Notes under the pieces: model-generated
Database searches by the model: none
The model's input: the letters and a program-made list of their open reading frames with translations, nothing else
Told to the model about the DNA's origin: nothing
DNA from: CAZUGA01 sp964619885
GTDB taxonomy: Bacteria; Pseudomonadota; Gammaproteobacteria; Methylococcales; UBA1147
Assembly (NCBI GenBank): GCA_964619885.1
Contig: CAZUGA010000004.1
Location: 91,776-155,775, forward strand
Direction of reading: 5' to 3'
Length of the DNA stretch: 64,000 nt
Part shown: positions 44,381-53,623 of the stretch, one piece after another
How positions within the stretch are numbered: position 1 is the stretch's first letter
Layout of the letters: every line of letters starts with the position of its first letter
Program-made: the position numbers and the translations under genes

Positions 44381-45400
44381 CTAATGAAGTCTGGGTACAT
44401 AGCCGGACAGGATCAAATAGTCCGCCATCATTGTTGCGATAATGCGGTTGCCGAGTTCATTTGGGTGCGAGTCGGTTACCGAATTCGACGTTTCCTTCGG
44501 TTCGTATCGATCCCATCGTCGGTCCGTCGATGAGTCAAGATGAATTACCGGAATGTCCTCGGTTTTGCCAATCTCGCTCAAATTTTTGGTGTATTGGGGC
44601 GCTTCGTTAAATGTGAATAATAGGAAAGGAATTCCGCGTCGCTTTAGTAATATATTCATTTCCGACAAGCTCCGCTGGACCGAATTCCACGCAGAATTCG
44701 CAGCTCGGGAAGGCGGGGATGGTTGCTGCTTGGTGACAGCGGTTCGCGGTTTTTCGATAGGTTTAACGTTCGCGAAGCGGCGCTTCAGGTGTTTATAAGC
44801 GGTGTAAATTAACGACGCGGCGTAGGATCGTTGCGCCAAATCGGTAAACCATGACCTGCGTTTATCGAATATCCACATTTTTGCCTGTAGATCATTAGCG
44901 GAAAAAAGTAACGCGACCAAATCGGGTTCCAGGCCCATTCCAATTTGTTTTAGTTGCGTAAGTTCTTGCTCGGTGTTGTAGGAAGGTACGCCTAAATTCA
45001 ATGTGTGAATGTGTTTTTGGCTAGTGGAGTTTTGCTGTAAAAGCTGTTCCAATTGTGCCGGGAAGCTGTCCTCCACCTGAACCCCAATGCCGAATGGCAT
45101 GGAATCCCCCATGACCAAAATACGGAACTCACTATTGGTTTTAGCCGAAACTTCTTGATCGCGAAGTCCTATCGAATTGATGGAAACCGGTACGCCGAAG
45201 AAGTTACCGGTTAAATTTGGCTGGTTTCTATAACCGATGGGTTCTTCAATGATCAACGTGTCCATGTATGCAGCGGTTTCTGGGTAGTATGAAATACCTA
45301 GTGGATCAAACAGCCGGCCAACACATTCCAATAATAATAAAACCAGAACGATTTGCGATAAAAGATAAGCAAATAACTTTATTGTTTTTACACCGTTCAA
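44381..45400 (-). CDS. SGNH/GDSL-type hydrolase, membrane-anchored
   Basis: The 339-residue protein has one N-terminal membrane segment (LFAYLLSQIVLVLLLLECVG). An SGNH hydrolase domain follows, with block I FRILVMGDSMPFGIGV (nucleophile Ser), Gly block TLNLGVPSYNTEQEL, Asn block ALLFSANDL and the catalytic Asp-x-x-His in DSHPNELGNRI. A Pro/Lys-rich linker (KPRTAVTKQQPSPPSRAANS) splits the domain. Such proteins often act on cell-surface glycans as esterases or acetyltransferase partners. The substrate is unknown. It lies 235 bases from the ParA-like gene on the same strand. Confidence 0.85.
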   Translation of the reverse strand: MNGVKTIKLFAYLLSQIVLVLLLLECVGRLFDPLGISYYPETAAYMDTLIIEEPIGYRNQPNLTGNFFGVPVSINSIGLRDQEVSAKTNSEFRILVMGDSMPFGIGVQVEDSFPAQLEQLLQQNSTSQKHIHTLNLGVPSYNTEQELTQLKQIGMGLEPDLVALLFSANDLQAKMWIFDKRRSWFTDLAQRSYAASLIYTAYKHLKRRFANVKPIEKPRTAVTKQQPSPPSRAANSAWNSVQRSLSEMNILLKRRGIPFLLFTFNEAPQYTKNLSEIGKTEDIPVIHLDSSTDRRWDRYEPKETSNSVTDSHPNELGNRIIATMMADYLILSGYVPRLH

Positions 45401-45590
45401 AATTATGTGGTTACAGGTCGTATTGGTGGAGGCGGCATTTTAGGGTGCGAGTAACTGCGAAACAAGTGAATTGACCGGTCGCGTATGCAATAAAAGACAG
45501 GTCGTGATTGAAAATTTCACTTTGCTTTCGATTTATCCGTTGCTGCTGTATTCTAATGGGTTTAGTTAGAATTTGTGTAATCCCCTACAA

Positions 45591-48047
45591 ATGGACGATA
45601 TTTACAATCCAAAACAAGTCGAAGAAAGCGCGCAGAGTCTTTGGGAATCAACCGGTGCATTTCGGGCAAAAGAAGACGCCGGCAAAGAAAAATATTATTG
45701 CTTGTCGATGTTTCCGTACCCCAGTGGTCGGTTGCACATGGGACACGTTCGCAACTACACCATCGGTGATGTGATTAGCCGATATCAGAGAATGCAAGGT
45801 AAAAACGTACTCCAACCCATGGGTTGGGATGCGTTCGGTCTTCCTGCTGAGAATGCAGCAATGAGCCACGGTGTGCATCCGGCCGACTGGACCTACGAGA
45901 ATATCGCGTATATGCGCGACCAATTGAAGCGTTTGGGTTTTGGTTATGACTGGGATCGCGAATTGGCAACCTGTGATCCTGATTATTACCGTTGGGAACA
46001 ATGGTTTTTTCTAAAATTGCTGGAAAAGGGGTTGGTCTACAAAAAAACCGCCCCGGTCAACTGGTGTCCCAAAGATTTGACGGTTTTGGCCAATGAACAA
46101 GTCGTTGACGGGGCGTGCTGGCGTTGCGACACACCGGTAGAACGTAAGGAAATCTCGCAATGGTTTATGAAGATTACCGCTTATGCGGATGAGTTGCTGG
46201 AATCGCTCAAATCTTTGGACGGCTGGCCGGATCAGGTGCGCACAATGCAGGCTAATTGGATTGGCAGATCTGAAGGTGTCGAGATGGATTTCGCGGTGGA
46301 GGACTCGGATCAATCGTTAACGGTCTACACAACGCGTCCCGATACGTTGATGGGGGCGACCTATGTGGCGGTAGCCGCGGAACACCCTTTGGCGGAAAAA
46401 GCTGCGGCTTACAGTACGGAAATCGCTGCATTTATCGAATCGTGCCGACAAACGCAGGCTTCCGAAGCGGCCATGGAGACATTGGATAAGCGTGGTGTTG
46501 ATTCGGGTTTGAAAGCGAGACACCCAATAAGCGATGAGATTGTACCCATATGGATCGCCAACTTTGTTTTGATGGGTTATGGAACCGGTGCGGTGATGTC
46601 TGTCCCAGCGCACGATCAACGTGATTACGAATTCGCTAAGCGCTATCAAATACCGATTAGGCAAGTTATTTTCGCTACAGATGGAAGCGATGCAGATTGT
46701 TCTGAACAGGCCTATACCGAGCGGGGAGTGCTAAGAAATTCGGGGAAATTTGATGGATTGACTTCGGATCAGGCTTTTGACGCAATTGCCGAGCAATTGA
46801 AGTCTGACGGAAGGGGCCGCAAGACAATTAATTTCAGATTGCGGGATTGGGGTGTTTCGAGGCAGCGTTATTGGGGAGCGCCAGTTCCGGTGATTTACTG
46901 TGATGGTTGCGGTACGGTACCGGTTCCAGACGAAGATCTTCCGGTGAAGTTGCCACGTGAAGCCGGAGATGATGGTGCTATTCTCCCCCTGAGCCAGATT
47001 GATTCTTTTATTAGCACGGTGTGTCCACAATGCAAGGCGCCGGCAAAACGAGAAACCGATACCTTCGATACCTTTATGGAATCATCTTGGTATTTTGCCC
47101 GATACGCCAGCGCTGGTAATGATACCGCGATGCTCGATAGCCGGGTCAGTTCGTGGTTGCCGGTCGATCAATATATTGGTGGAATCGAGCATGCCATATT
47201 GCATTTGCTTTACGCGCGTTTTTATAACAAATTGCTGCGTGACGAAGGTTTGGTCGTCTGCGATGAACCGTTTGCAAATTTATTGACGCAAGGCATGGTG
47301 CTCAAGGACGGTAGCAAGATGTCTAAATCCAAAGGCAACACCGTCGATCCGCAAGAATTGATCGAACGCTATGGCGCGGATACGGTCCGGCTTTTTACCA
47401 TGTTTGCGGCACCGCCGGAACAATCGTTGGAATGGTCGGATAGTGCTGTGGAAGGTGGATATCGGTTTTTGAAACGGCTTTGGAAATTGGTCGCGGAATG
47501 TATCAATGAAACCACCGAGACCAAATTAGATCTGGATCCATCAACCCTCACCGCAGAACAAAAAGCGATAAGACGGCGCGTGCACGAAACGATTGCCAAA
47601 GTGAGTGATGATATTGGTAGGCGTTTTACCTTTAATACTGCAATCGCGGCGAATATGGAACTGCTAAACGCCATAGCCAAGTTTGCCGATAAGACGATAC
47701 AAGGCCAATCGGTTCGGCGCGAAGCTTTGGAATCCGTGGTTTTGATGTTATCGCCCATCGTCCCGCATATTTGTCACGCGTTGTGGACGACATTGGGCCA
47801 TGAGGTACCCGTTGTTGACACTCGCTGGCCGGTGGTGGATGAAGGCGCACTTGTACAAGATTCGCTGTCAATGGTTATACAGGTTAATGGCAAATTACGG
47901 GGCAAAATTTCCGTAGTTGTTGATGCATTGAAGGAGGAAATTGAAGTGCAAGCCCTGGCAGAAGAAAATGTTAAACGCTTGACCGAAGGGAAAACGGTTC
48001 GCAAAATAATCGTTGTCCCGAAAAAACTCGTCAATATTGTGGTATAA
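45591..48047 (+). CDS. leuS: Leucyl-tRNA synthetase
   Basis: The 818-residue class I enzyme has HIGH in PYPSGRLHMGHVRNYTIGDV, an inserted CP1 editing domain (TTRPDTLMGATYVAVA and VPAHDQRDYEFA), KMSKS in LKDGSKMSKSKGNTVDPQEL, and the C-terminal anticodon and LSD domains. ATG 45591 is the family start (MDDIYNPK); a GTG at 45573 is in frame. It leads the leuS-lptE-holA-proA-nadD-rsfS block. Confidence 0.98.
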   Translation: MDDIYNPKQVEESAQSLWESTGAFRAKEDAGKEKYYCLSMFPYPSGRLHMGHVRNYTIGDVISRYQRMQGKNVLQPMGWDAFGLPAENAAMSHGVHPADWTYENIAYMRDQLKRLGFGYDWDRELATCDPDYYRWEQWFFLKLLEKGLVYKKTAPVNWCPKDLTVLANEQVVDGACWRCDTPVERKEISQWFMKITAYADELLESLKSLDGWPDQVRTMQANWIGRSEGVEMDFAVEDSDQSLTVYTTRPDTLMGATYVAVAAEHPLAEKAAAYSTEIAAFIESCRQTQASEAAMETLDKRGVDSGLKARHPISDEIVPIWIANFVLMGYGTGAVMSVPAHDQRDYEFAKRYQIPIRQVIFATDGSDADCSEQAYTERGVLRNSGKFDGLTSDQAFDAIAEQLKSDGRGRKTINFRLRDWGVSRQRYWGAPVPVIYCDGCGTVPVPDEDLPVKLPREAGDDGAILPLSQIDSFISTVCPQCKAPAKRETDTFDTFMESSWYFARYASAGNDTAMLDSRVSSWLPVDQYIGGIEHAILHLLYARFYNKLLRDEGLVVCDEPFANLLTQGMVLKDGSKMSKSKGNTVDPQELIERYGADTVRLFTMFAAPPEQSLEWSDSAVEGGYRFLKRLWKLVAECINETTETKLDLDPSTLTAEQKAIRRRVHETIAKVSDDIGRRFTFNTAIAANMELLNAIAKFADKTIQGQSVRREALESVVLMLSPIVPHICHALWTTLGHEVPVVDTRWPVVDEGALVQDSLSMVIQVNGKLRGKISVVVDALKEEIEVQALAEENVKRLTEGKTVRKIIVVPKKLVNIVV

Positions 48048-48050
48048 GCA

Positions 48051-48596
48051 ATGCGCAATCTATTCAGTATCTTTTTAACTTCATCCGCCAAACTAAGCGT
48101 GTTGTTGCTGTTGGGTTCATTGATTGGCGCTTGCGGTTTTCATCTTCGTAAACCGGTAGATTTGCCTGACGGAATGGATCAAATTTACGTCAAAGGCTTG
48201 CCTCCCGGGAGTCGATTTGTGAATTATTTAAATCAAACAGTTAAATTGTCGGACGGCCAGGTGACTGGAGATTTGTCGGCGGCGGGGCTCGTCTTAAACG
48301 TGTACAACGATCATATGGACCGGCGGGAAGTGTCGTTAAGCCAAACCGGAAAAGCCAACGAATACGAGCTCACCTATTTGTTAGATTATGATCTTCAATT
48401 GCCCGATGGCGAGGTTGTACTGCCCCGGCAGTCGATTCGGGTTATTCGAGACTACTTTAACCCACAAATCAATGTGATCGGTAAATCTGAGGAAGAAGGC
48501 GTGATACGCAACGAAATGTATAAGGAAGCAGCTCGGACCCTGCTGCGGCGTAGCGAAATCGCGTTGCGTCGCAGTGATGTGCCGCCTGCCAAATAA
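48051..48596 (+). CDS. lptE: LPS-assembly lipoprotein LptE
   Basis: The 181-residue outer-membrane lipoprotein plugs the LptD barrel during lipopolysaccharide export. Its signal ends in the lipobox IGAC (Cys28), followed by GFHLRKPVDLPDGMDQIYVK, the standard LptE start. It begins 3 bases after leuS, the usual position. A 181-base gap to holA follows, without a gene. Confidence 0.94.
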   Translation: MRNLFSIFLTSSAKLSVLLLLGSLIGACGFHLRKPVDLPDGMDQIYVKGLPPGSRFVNYLNQTVKLSDGQVTGDLSAAGLVLNVYNDHMDRREVSLSQTGKANEYELTYLLDYDLQLPDGEVVLPRQSIRVIRDYFNPQINVIGKSEEEGVIRNEMYKEAARTLLRRSEIALRRSDVPPAK

Positions 48597-48777
48597 TCAA
48601 ACTGCATTCGTGCGTGAGATGGCGATCTTTCACTGGAACCGAGTTCGCCCAAATTTTGCGTTGCTTAACCAATACGCCAGTGGAATATTTTGGTTATGAT
48701 TCCAATCGTCTTTTGGACTATTTGTACCAGCCTTTTGCCCGTTCTTACGCCAATTCAGTGGCTTTGCATTATCAGTC

Positions 48778-49812
48778 ATGAAGTTATCGCTGGATAGACT
48801 ACAACAGAATCTGAGCAAGCAGCTGTTCCCGGTTTACCTAGTGTATGGCGATGAACCGTTACAACGGGGCGAAGCTGCCGATGCGATCCGTCTTACTGCA
48901 AAAAGTAACGGCTATTCAAATCGAGAGGTGTTCGATGTGGAAAGCGGGTTTCAATGGGAGCGTTTTGTTCAATCCAGTGACTCGCTTCCACTATTTGCTG
49001 AAAAACGGTTGTTGGACCTACGAATTCTTTCTTCGTCTCCCGGCAAACAGGGAGCAAAGGTACTACAAAATTATGCCCAACGGCCCGCGGAAGATCTTGT
49101 GATAATGATCAGTTGCGGGAAATTGACGGCATCAGTACAGAAGTCAGCCTGGTTTAGGGCGATTGACAGCATTGGGCTCGTTGTACAAGTATGGCCTTTG
49201 ACCGGCGTGCGACTTTTGAATTGGGTTGATCGGCGCGCAAAAACAAAGGGGATGCAGATTAATCGAGCAGGGTTGATTCTTTTGACTGATCGAGTTGAAG
49301 GGAATATGTTGGCAGCAGCACAAGAGATCGATAAGCTTTTTGTGTTGAATGGTGTAGGCGAAATCAATGAAAATCATATTTTGAATTCGGTTGTCGATAA
49401 TGCCCGTTATGATGTTTTTTCATTGGTCGATAGCGCTTTGAACGGAGACGCTAAGCGCGTGTATAAAATACTTGCGAGCATACAACGGGAAGGTGTGGCG
49501 CTTCCGGTAATTTTGTGGGCCTTGATCAGGGAGATCCGGTTGCTACATCAAGTTGCATTTGAAGTTCAGAAAGGCAAAAACATAGAAGCCGTATTACGCG
49601 ATAAAAAAATTTGGGAAAATCGTAAAGCATTACTACGCCGGGCATTGTCGCGTTGCGATGATGGTAATTTGAAACGACTTTTGCAGTTAGGAACACGATT
49701 GGATCGTGTAATCAAAGGTCGCGAAGATGGAGATGCCTGGGAAATGATGCTTTCCCTTTGTATGGGTTTGGCTGGCGTGGAACCTGTTGATACTGGCCAT
49801 GTAGTGGCTTAA
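48778..49812 (+). CDS. holA: DNA polymerase III subunit delta
   Basis: The 344-residue clamp-loader subunit has the family start KLSLDRLQQNLSKQLFPVYL, then VYGDEPLQRGEAADAIR, and a divergent AAA fold with the C-terminal collar domain (ALIREIRLLHQVAFEVQKGK, RALSRCDDGNLKRLLQLG). It opens the beta clamp during loading. Its position after lptE is typical. Confidence 0.95.
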   Translation: MKLSLDRLQQNLSKQLFPVYLVYGDEPLQRGEAADAIRLTAKSNGYSNREVFDVESGFQWERFVQSSDSLPLFAEKRLLDLRILSSSPGKQGAKVLQNYAQRPAEDLVIMISCGKLTASVQKSAWFRAIDSIGLVVQVWPLTGVRLLNWVDRRAKTKGMQINRAGLILLTDRVEGNMLAAAQEIDKLFVLNGVGEINENHILNSVVDNARYDVFSLVDSALNGDAKRVYKILASIQREGVALPVILWALIREIRLLHQVAFEVQKGKNIEAVLRDKKIWENRKALLRRALSRCDDGNLKRLLQLGTRLDRVIKGREDGDAWEMMLSLCMGLAGVEPVDTGHVVA

Positions 49813-49855
49813 CAAGTCTATTGATATATTTGGTTCATAATTTATTGAATAAAAA

Positions 49856-51118
49856 ATGCAAGAAAATATAAGCGATTATATGCGCAAACTGGGAGAGCAA
49901 GCGCGCGCGGCATCTCGAACTCTGGCGGGCGCTGAATCCGGTGCAAAAACAGAAGCGTTGATTAATATTGCTAACGAGATTGAAGCGCACCGGGATAAAT
50001 TGATTTCTGCGAATAAGCAGGACCTTAAAGCCGGAGAAATGCGTAATTTGAAACCGGCGTTGCTAGATCGGTTAGAACTGACCGATCAGCGGATTAGCGC
50101 GATGGCGGATGGATTGCGCGAGGTGGCTGCATTACCCGACCCGGTCGGTGAGATCACAGATTTGGCGTATCGTCCTTCGGGTATTCAGGTGGGACGCATG
50201 CGTGTGCCTTTGGGTGTGATTGGTATCATCTATGAGTCTAGACCCAATGTTACCGCGGATGCTGCCGCTCTTTGTTTAAAATCCGGTAATGCTTGTATCC
50301 TCCGCGGTGGTTCCGAAGCGATCCATTCAAATCGGGCAGTTGCATCGTGTATTACCGACGGGTTGCATGCGGCCGAATTGCCAGAAAAAAGTATACAGGT
50401 CGTGGAGACTACGGATCGTGCAGCGGTAGGTGAATTGATAACGATGGATCAGTTTGTTGATATTATTGTTCCCCGAGGCGGTAAGGGTTTGATCGAGCGG
50501 ATTTCCAAGGATGCCTGCATCCCGGTGATCAAACATTTGGATGGAATCTGCCATGTCTATATTGACGATAGAGCTGATCTCAGAATGGCAATGGATATTG
50601 CAGTTAACGCAAAAACTCAGCGTTATGGCACATGCAATACGATGGAAACCTTATTGATTGCAGAAAAAATTGCCTCAATTTCGTTGCCGGAACTATGCAA
50701 GCGCTTTGCCGAAAAGGGTGTTGAATTGCGAGCCTGTGAAAAAACCCGGGACATCGTTCCTGACTGTGGCGTAGCGGATGAACAGGATTGGTACACCGAA
50801 TACCTGGCGCCAATATTATCTATCCGGGTAGTAGACTCGTTGGAAAGTGCTATCGAACATATTAACCGTTATGGTTCTGCGCATACGGATACTATTGTAA
50901 CTGAAGATTATAGCCGCTCTAGACGATTCCTTCGCGAAGTGGATTCCAGTTCCGTCATGGTCAATGCATCAACGCGATTTGCTGATGGCTTCGAGTATGG
51001 GTTGGGTGCCGAGATTGGAATTAGTACAGATAAACTGCATGCTCGTGGCCCAGTTGGGTTGGAGGGGCTTACGTCGATGAAATATGTGGTTCTTGGCAGT
51101 GGACAAACACGGTCTTGA
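49856..51118 (+). CDS. proA: Gamma-glutamyl phosphate reductase
   Basis: The 420-residue enzyme of the aldehyde dehydrogenase superfamily makes glutamate-5-semialdehyde for proline synthesis. It has GVIGIIYESRPNVTADAAAL, the catalytic Cys in QRYGTCNTMETLL, and VNASTRFADGFEYGLGAEIG near the end. ATG 49856 follows holA by 43 bases. As in pseudomonads, it sits between holA and nadD. Confidence 0.97.
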   Translation: MQENISDYMRKLGEQARAASRTLAGAESGAKTEALINIANEIEAHRDKLISANKQDLKAGEMRNLKPALLDRLELTDQRISAMADGLREVAALPDPVGEITDLAYRPSGIQVGRMRVPLGVIGIIYESRPNVTADAAALCLKSGNACILRGGSEAIHSNRAVASCITDGLHAAELPEKSIQVVETTDRAAVGELITMDQFVDIIVPRGGKGLIERISKDACIPVIKHLDGICHVYIDDRADLRMAMDIAVNAKTQRYGTCNTMETLLIAEKIASISLPELCKRFAEKGVELRACEKTRDIVPDCGVADEQDWYTEYLAPILSIRVVDSLESAIEHINRYGSAHTDTIVTEDYSRSRRFLREVDSSSVMVNASTRFADGFEYGLGAEIGISTDKLHARGPVGLEGLTSMKYVVLGSGQTRS

Positions 51119-51161
51119 AAGCACCGACAAAGAGTCGGCCAAACCGAATGGTATTTGACCG

Positions 51162-51788
51162 TTGATCGGTGTGTACGGCGGAACTTTTGACCCAGTCCAT
51201 TTCGGGCATTTGCGAACCGCTTTGGAAATAAGAGAAATCGTCGGCATTGACGAAATGAGACTTGTTCCTTGCGGACAGCCCCCTCATCGTTTTGAACCCA
51301 TTGCCCAACGTGATTTGCGCCGCCGTATGCTAGACCTTGCGGTTGAAGCTGAGCCGGGCTTAACAGTAGATTCACGCGAATTGGAACGCGACGGACCATC
51401 GTACATGGTCGATACTTTGTCTTCTATGCAGGCTGAACAGCCGGATCAGACGCTGGTTTTGATTATTGGAATGGATGCGTTTGACGGTATTGCCAATTGG
51501 CATCAGTGGCGAAATTTATTTGGTTTGGCAAATTTTGTAGTCATGCAAAGACCTGGGTATCCTGCACAAATACCCTCTGCGATTGCTCAACTAGACGGCG
51601 TATTCCATGTGACAGACCGCGAAACCCTTAGGACTCGAGGTAGTGGCTGCATTTTTTTTCACGAAGTTACCCAATTGGAGATATCGGCGACCGCAATTCG
51701 CGATTTGATTCGAAACGAGCGCAGCCCACGTTATTTATTGCCAGAACGGGTTTTAGAATTGATAGAAAGTGAGCGATTGTATCGTTAA
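51162..51788 (+). CDS. nadD: Nicotinate-nucleotide adenylyltransferase
   Basis: The 208-residue NAD-synthesis enzyme has the nucleotidyl-transferase motif GVYGGTFDPVHFGHLRTALE and the C-terminal ISATAIRDLIRN (ISxTxxR) element. The TTG start at 51162 is the only one that gives the whole N-terminal strand before GGTFDP. It is 43 bases after proA. Confidence 0.95.
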   Translation: MIGVYGGTFDPVHFGHLRTALEIREIVGIDEMRLVPCGQPPHRFEPIAQRDLRRRMLDLAVEAEPGLTVDSRELERDGPSYMVDTLSSMQAEQPDQTLVLIIGMDAFDGIANWHQWRNLFGLANFVVMQRPGYPAQIPSAIAQLDGVFHVTDRETLRTRGSGCIFFHEVTQLEISATAIRDLIRNERSPRYLLPERVLELIESERLYR

Positions 51789-51882
51789 ATCTTGAGTATG
51801 ATTCCAAGCTCGTCGGGCAACGGGTACCATATCGGACAAAGCCTCATTTTAGAGATGAACATTTACATTTAAGAGTAACAAT

Positions 51883-52236
51883 ATGTCGACAGACGAAATA
51901 GTAAAATTGGTGCTTGCCTCATTGGATGATGGTAAAGGCCGTGACGCAAAATTGATAGATATCAGGGACAAATCGAGCTTTGCTGATTTTATGGTGATCG
52001 CTACAGGAACGTCAGAACGCCATGTAAAATCATTGGCGAGCCGTGTTATTGATAATGTTAAAAAGCGTGGAATGAAACCGTTGGGGAGCGAGGGTGAAGC
52101 GGTTGGCGATTGGGTGTTGGTCGATATGGGTGATGTTGTACTACACGTGATGACCGAACAAACTCGTGGGTTTTATCAGCTCGAAAAGCTTTGGGAAATG
52201 GATTTTGATTCGGAGCCTAACAGTCAGACGGTATAA
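51883..52236 (+). CDS. rsfS: Ribosomal silencing factor RsfS
   Basis: The 117-residue protein of the Iojap family binds ribosomal protein uL14 and blocks subunit joining in starvation. The signature is DIRDKSSFADFMVIATGTSE, RHVKSLASRVIDN and GDVVLHVMTEQTRGFYQLEK. It follows nadD as usual, but the rlmH gene that normally comes next is missing. Instead, a convergent chemotaxis-like gene lies 175 bases away. Confidence 0.95.
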   Translation: MSTDEIVKLVLASLDDGKGRDAKLIDIRDKSSFADFMVIATGTSERHVKSLASRVIDNVKKRGMKPLGSEGEAVGDWVLVDMGDVVLHVMTEQTRGFYQLEKLWEMDFDSEPNSQTV

Positions 52237-52411
52237 CGGTTGATGTTTGGCGATGAATCGGTACCCGGTAAATGTTCTAATTGAGTACTAGATCGACAAT
52301 TTGAACAAAACTTTGAGTTTTGCGCTGTATATTGTGATACGACCCTAGCTATTTCGACTGTGGGCCTTTGTCAAATTTATGGCTTTGCAGGCTCCTTCGA
52401 GAGTCTGTCGT

Positions 52412-52969
52412 TCAAAAAAGCTCGATGTCGCTGCCGTCGTTGGCCTCGTTTTGCTCGGTTGCGAGGGAAACAGCCTGATCAACACTTTCACCCTGCATGA
52501 TGGCATCGAACATTTTTATATCCGATTCGATAGTAAATCGAGATCGGATAAATTGTTGCAATTCACGCCACTTCGAAGGATTGTAGAGGCGGTCCGGAGT
52601 AGAGACTATTTCAGCCAGCGCGGTAAGGCTACTTGATACATGTTCAAGACGCTGCTGCAATTTATCGTAAAATTGAAAATCGATAATTGAAATCTGGATT
52701 TTCTCGGACGTGGCTGCACTATTTCTCATCAGGAGTGATTTTTGCTCACCATCTTCCATCGTCTCGATGACTTTATCCATTTCGGCGATATGCTCAACGA
52801 TACAGGTAAAAGATTCAGCCAAAGTATTCATCGACGAATTTCCATCCCCCATTGCCCTTTCGACGCTAGCCGTCGCAGCGGTTAGCATTGAAACGGTTTC
52901 CCGGATCTGACTCCAATCCAAATCGGGTTGCTGTGCATTCGACTGTATCTGAGTATGTTGCTGCACCAT
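52412..52969 (-). CDS. CheZ-like helical protein with ELF tail
   Basis: The 185-residue, almost wholly helical protein is not assigned to a known family. Helices near residues 25-75 are followed by SIIDFQFYDKLQQRLEHVSS. That stretch resembles the DFQD...Q helix of the CheY phosphatase CheZ and a helix in the receptor at 62341. The chain ends NDGSDIELF. It is the only gene of the chemotaxis region on the minus strand and is read away from cheY, with 252 bases between starts. A role in dephosphorylating CheY would fit but is inferred only from this resemblance and position. Confidence 0.75.
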   Translation of the reverse strand: MVQQHTQIQSNAQQPDLDWSQIRETVSMLTAATASVERAMGDGNSSMNTLAESFTCIVEHIAEMDKVIETMEDGEQKSLLMRNSAATSEKIQISIIDFQFYDKLQQRLEHVSSSLTALAEIVSTPDRLYNPSKWRELQQFIRSRFTIESDIKMFDAIMQGESVDQAVSLATEQNEANDGSDIELF

Positions 52970-53221
52970 GTTTTGGCCTACTTTCCAACGTTTAAAAACA
53001 TTAAGTTTAGATGGGAAGTATGAACTTGTCTGGATTGGGATTACGTTACATCCTCCATCGCCATTTCCCGTTTTTCGAAAATTGAGGTTGCTGAAATGGT
53101 GTTGCGTTGATCAATACCAAAATTTTAATTTTTGGCTAGACTTTGTTAGTGACCGTGACTCAGCTTTTGATCGGTTTATTCGGTTTTGTCTTTAAATATA
53201 CGATTATTGGGAGCTTCAGCG

Positions 53222-53584
53222 ATGGCAAGTATTTTGGCGGTAGACGACTCGGCTTCAATGAGGCAGATGGTGTCTTTTACCTTGAAAGGTGCAGGGTACG
53301 ATGTAATTGAAGCCGTTGATGGAATAGACGCGTTGACCAAAGCAAAGTCGAATAAATTTGATTTAGTCGTAACCGATGTAAATATGCCCAACAAGGATGG
53401 GATCGCGTTGATCAAAGACTTGAGGGGATTGCCCACCTATAAATTTACACCGATGTTAATGCTGACCACCGAGTCCAGTATGGATAAAAAACAGCAGGGG
53501 AAGGCTGCGGGTGCTACCGGTTGGATCGTCAAGCCATTCAATCCGGATCAATTGTTGAAAACGGTAAAAAAAGTATTGGATTAA
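53222..53584 (+). CDS. cheY: CheY-type single-domain response regulator
   Basis: The 120-residue receiver domain has an acidic pocket at AVDDSAS and the phospho-acceptor Asp52 in VVTDVNMPNKDG. The switch Thr is in LMLTTES, and Lys in GWIVKPFNPDQL. It is the diffusible output or phosphate sink of the CheA below. ATG 53222 is preferred over in-frame 53186 by family length. First gene of the plus-strand chemotaxis operon. Confidence 0.95.
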   Translation: MASILAVDDSASMRQMVSFTLKGAGYDVIEAVDGIDALTKAKSNKFDLVVTDVNMPNKDGIALIKDLRGLPTYKFTPMLMLTTESSMDKKQQGKAAGATGWIVKPFNPDQLLKTVKKVLD

Positions 53585-53623
53585 ACCGTCGTTGACCAAA
53601 GACCATAGGGTTCCAAAAATAAA

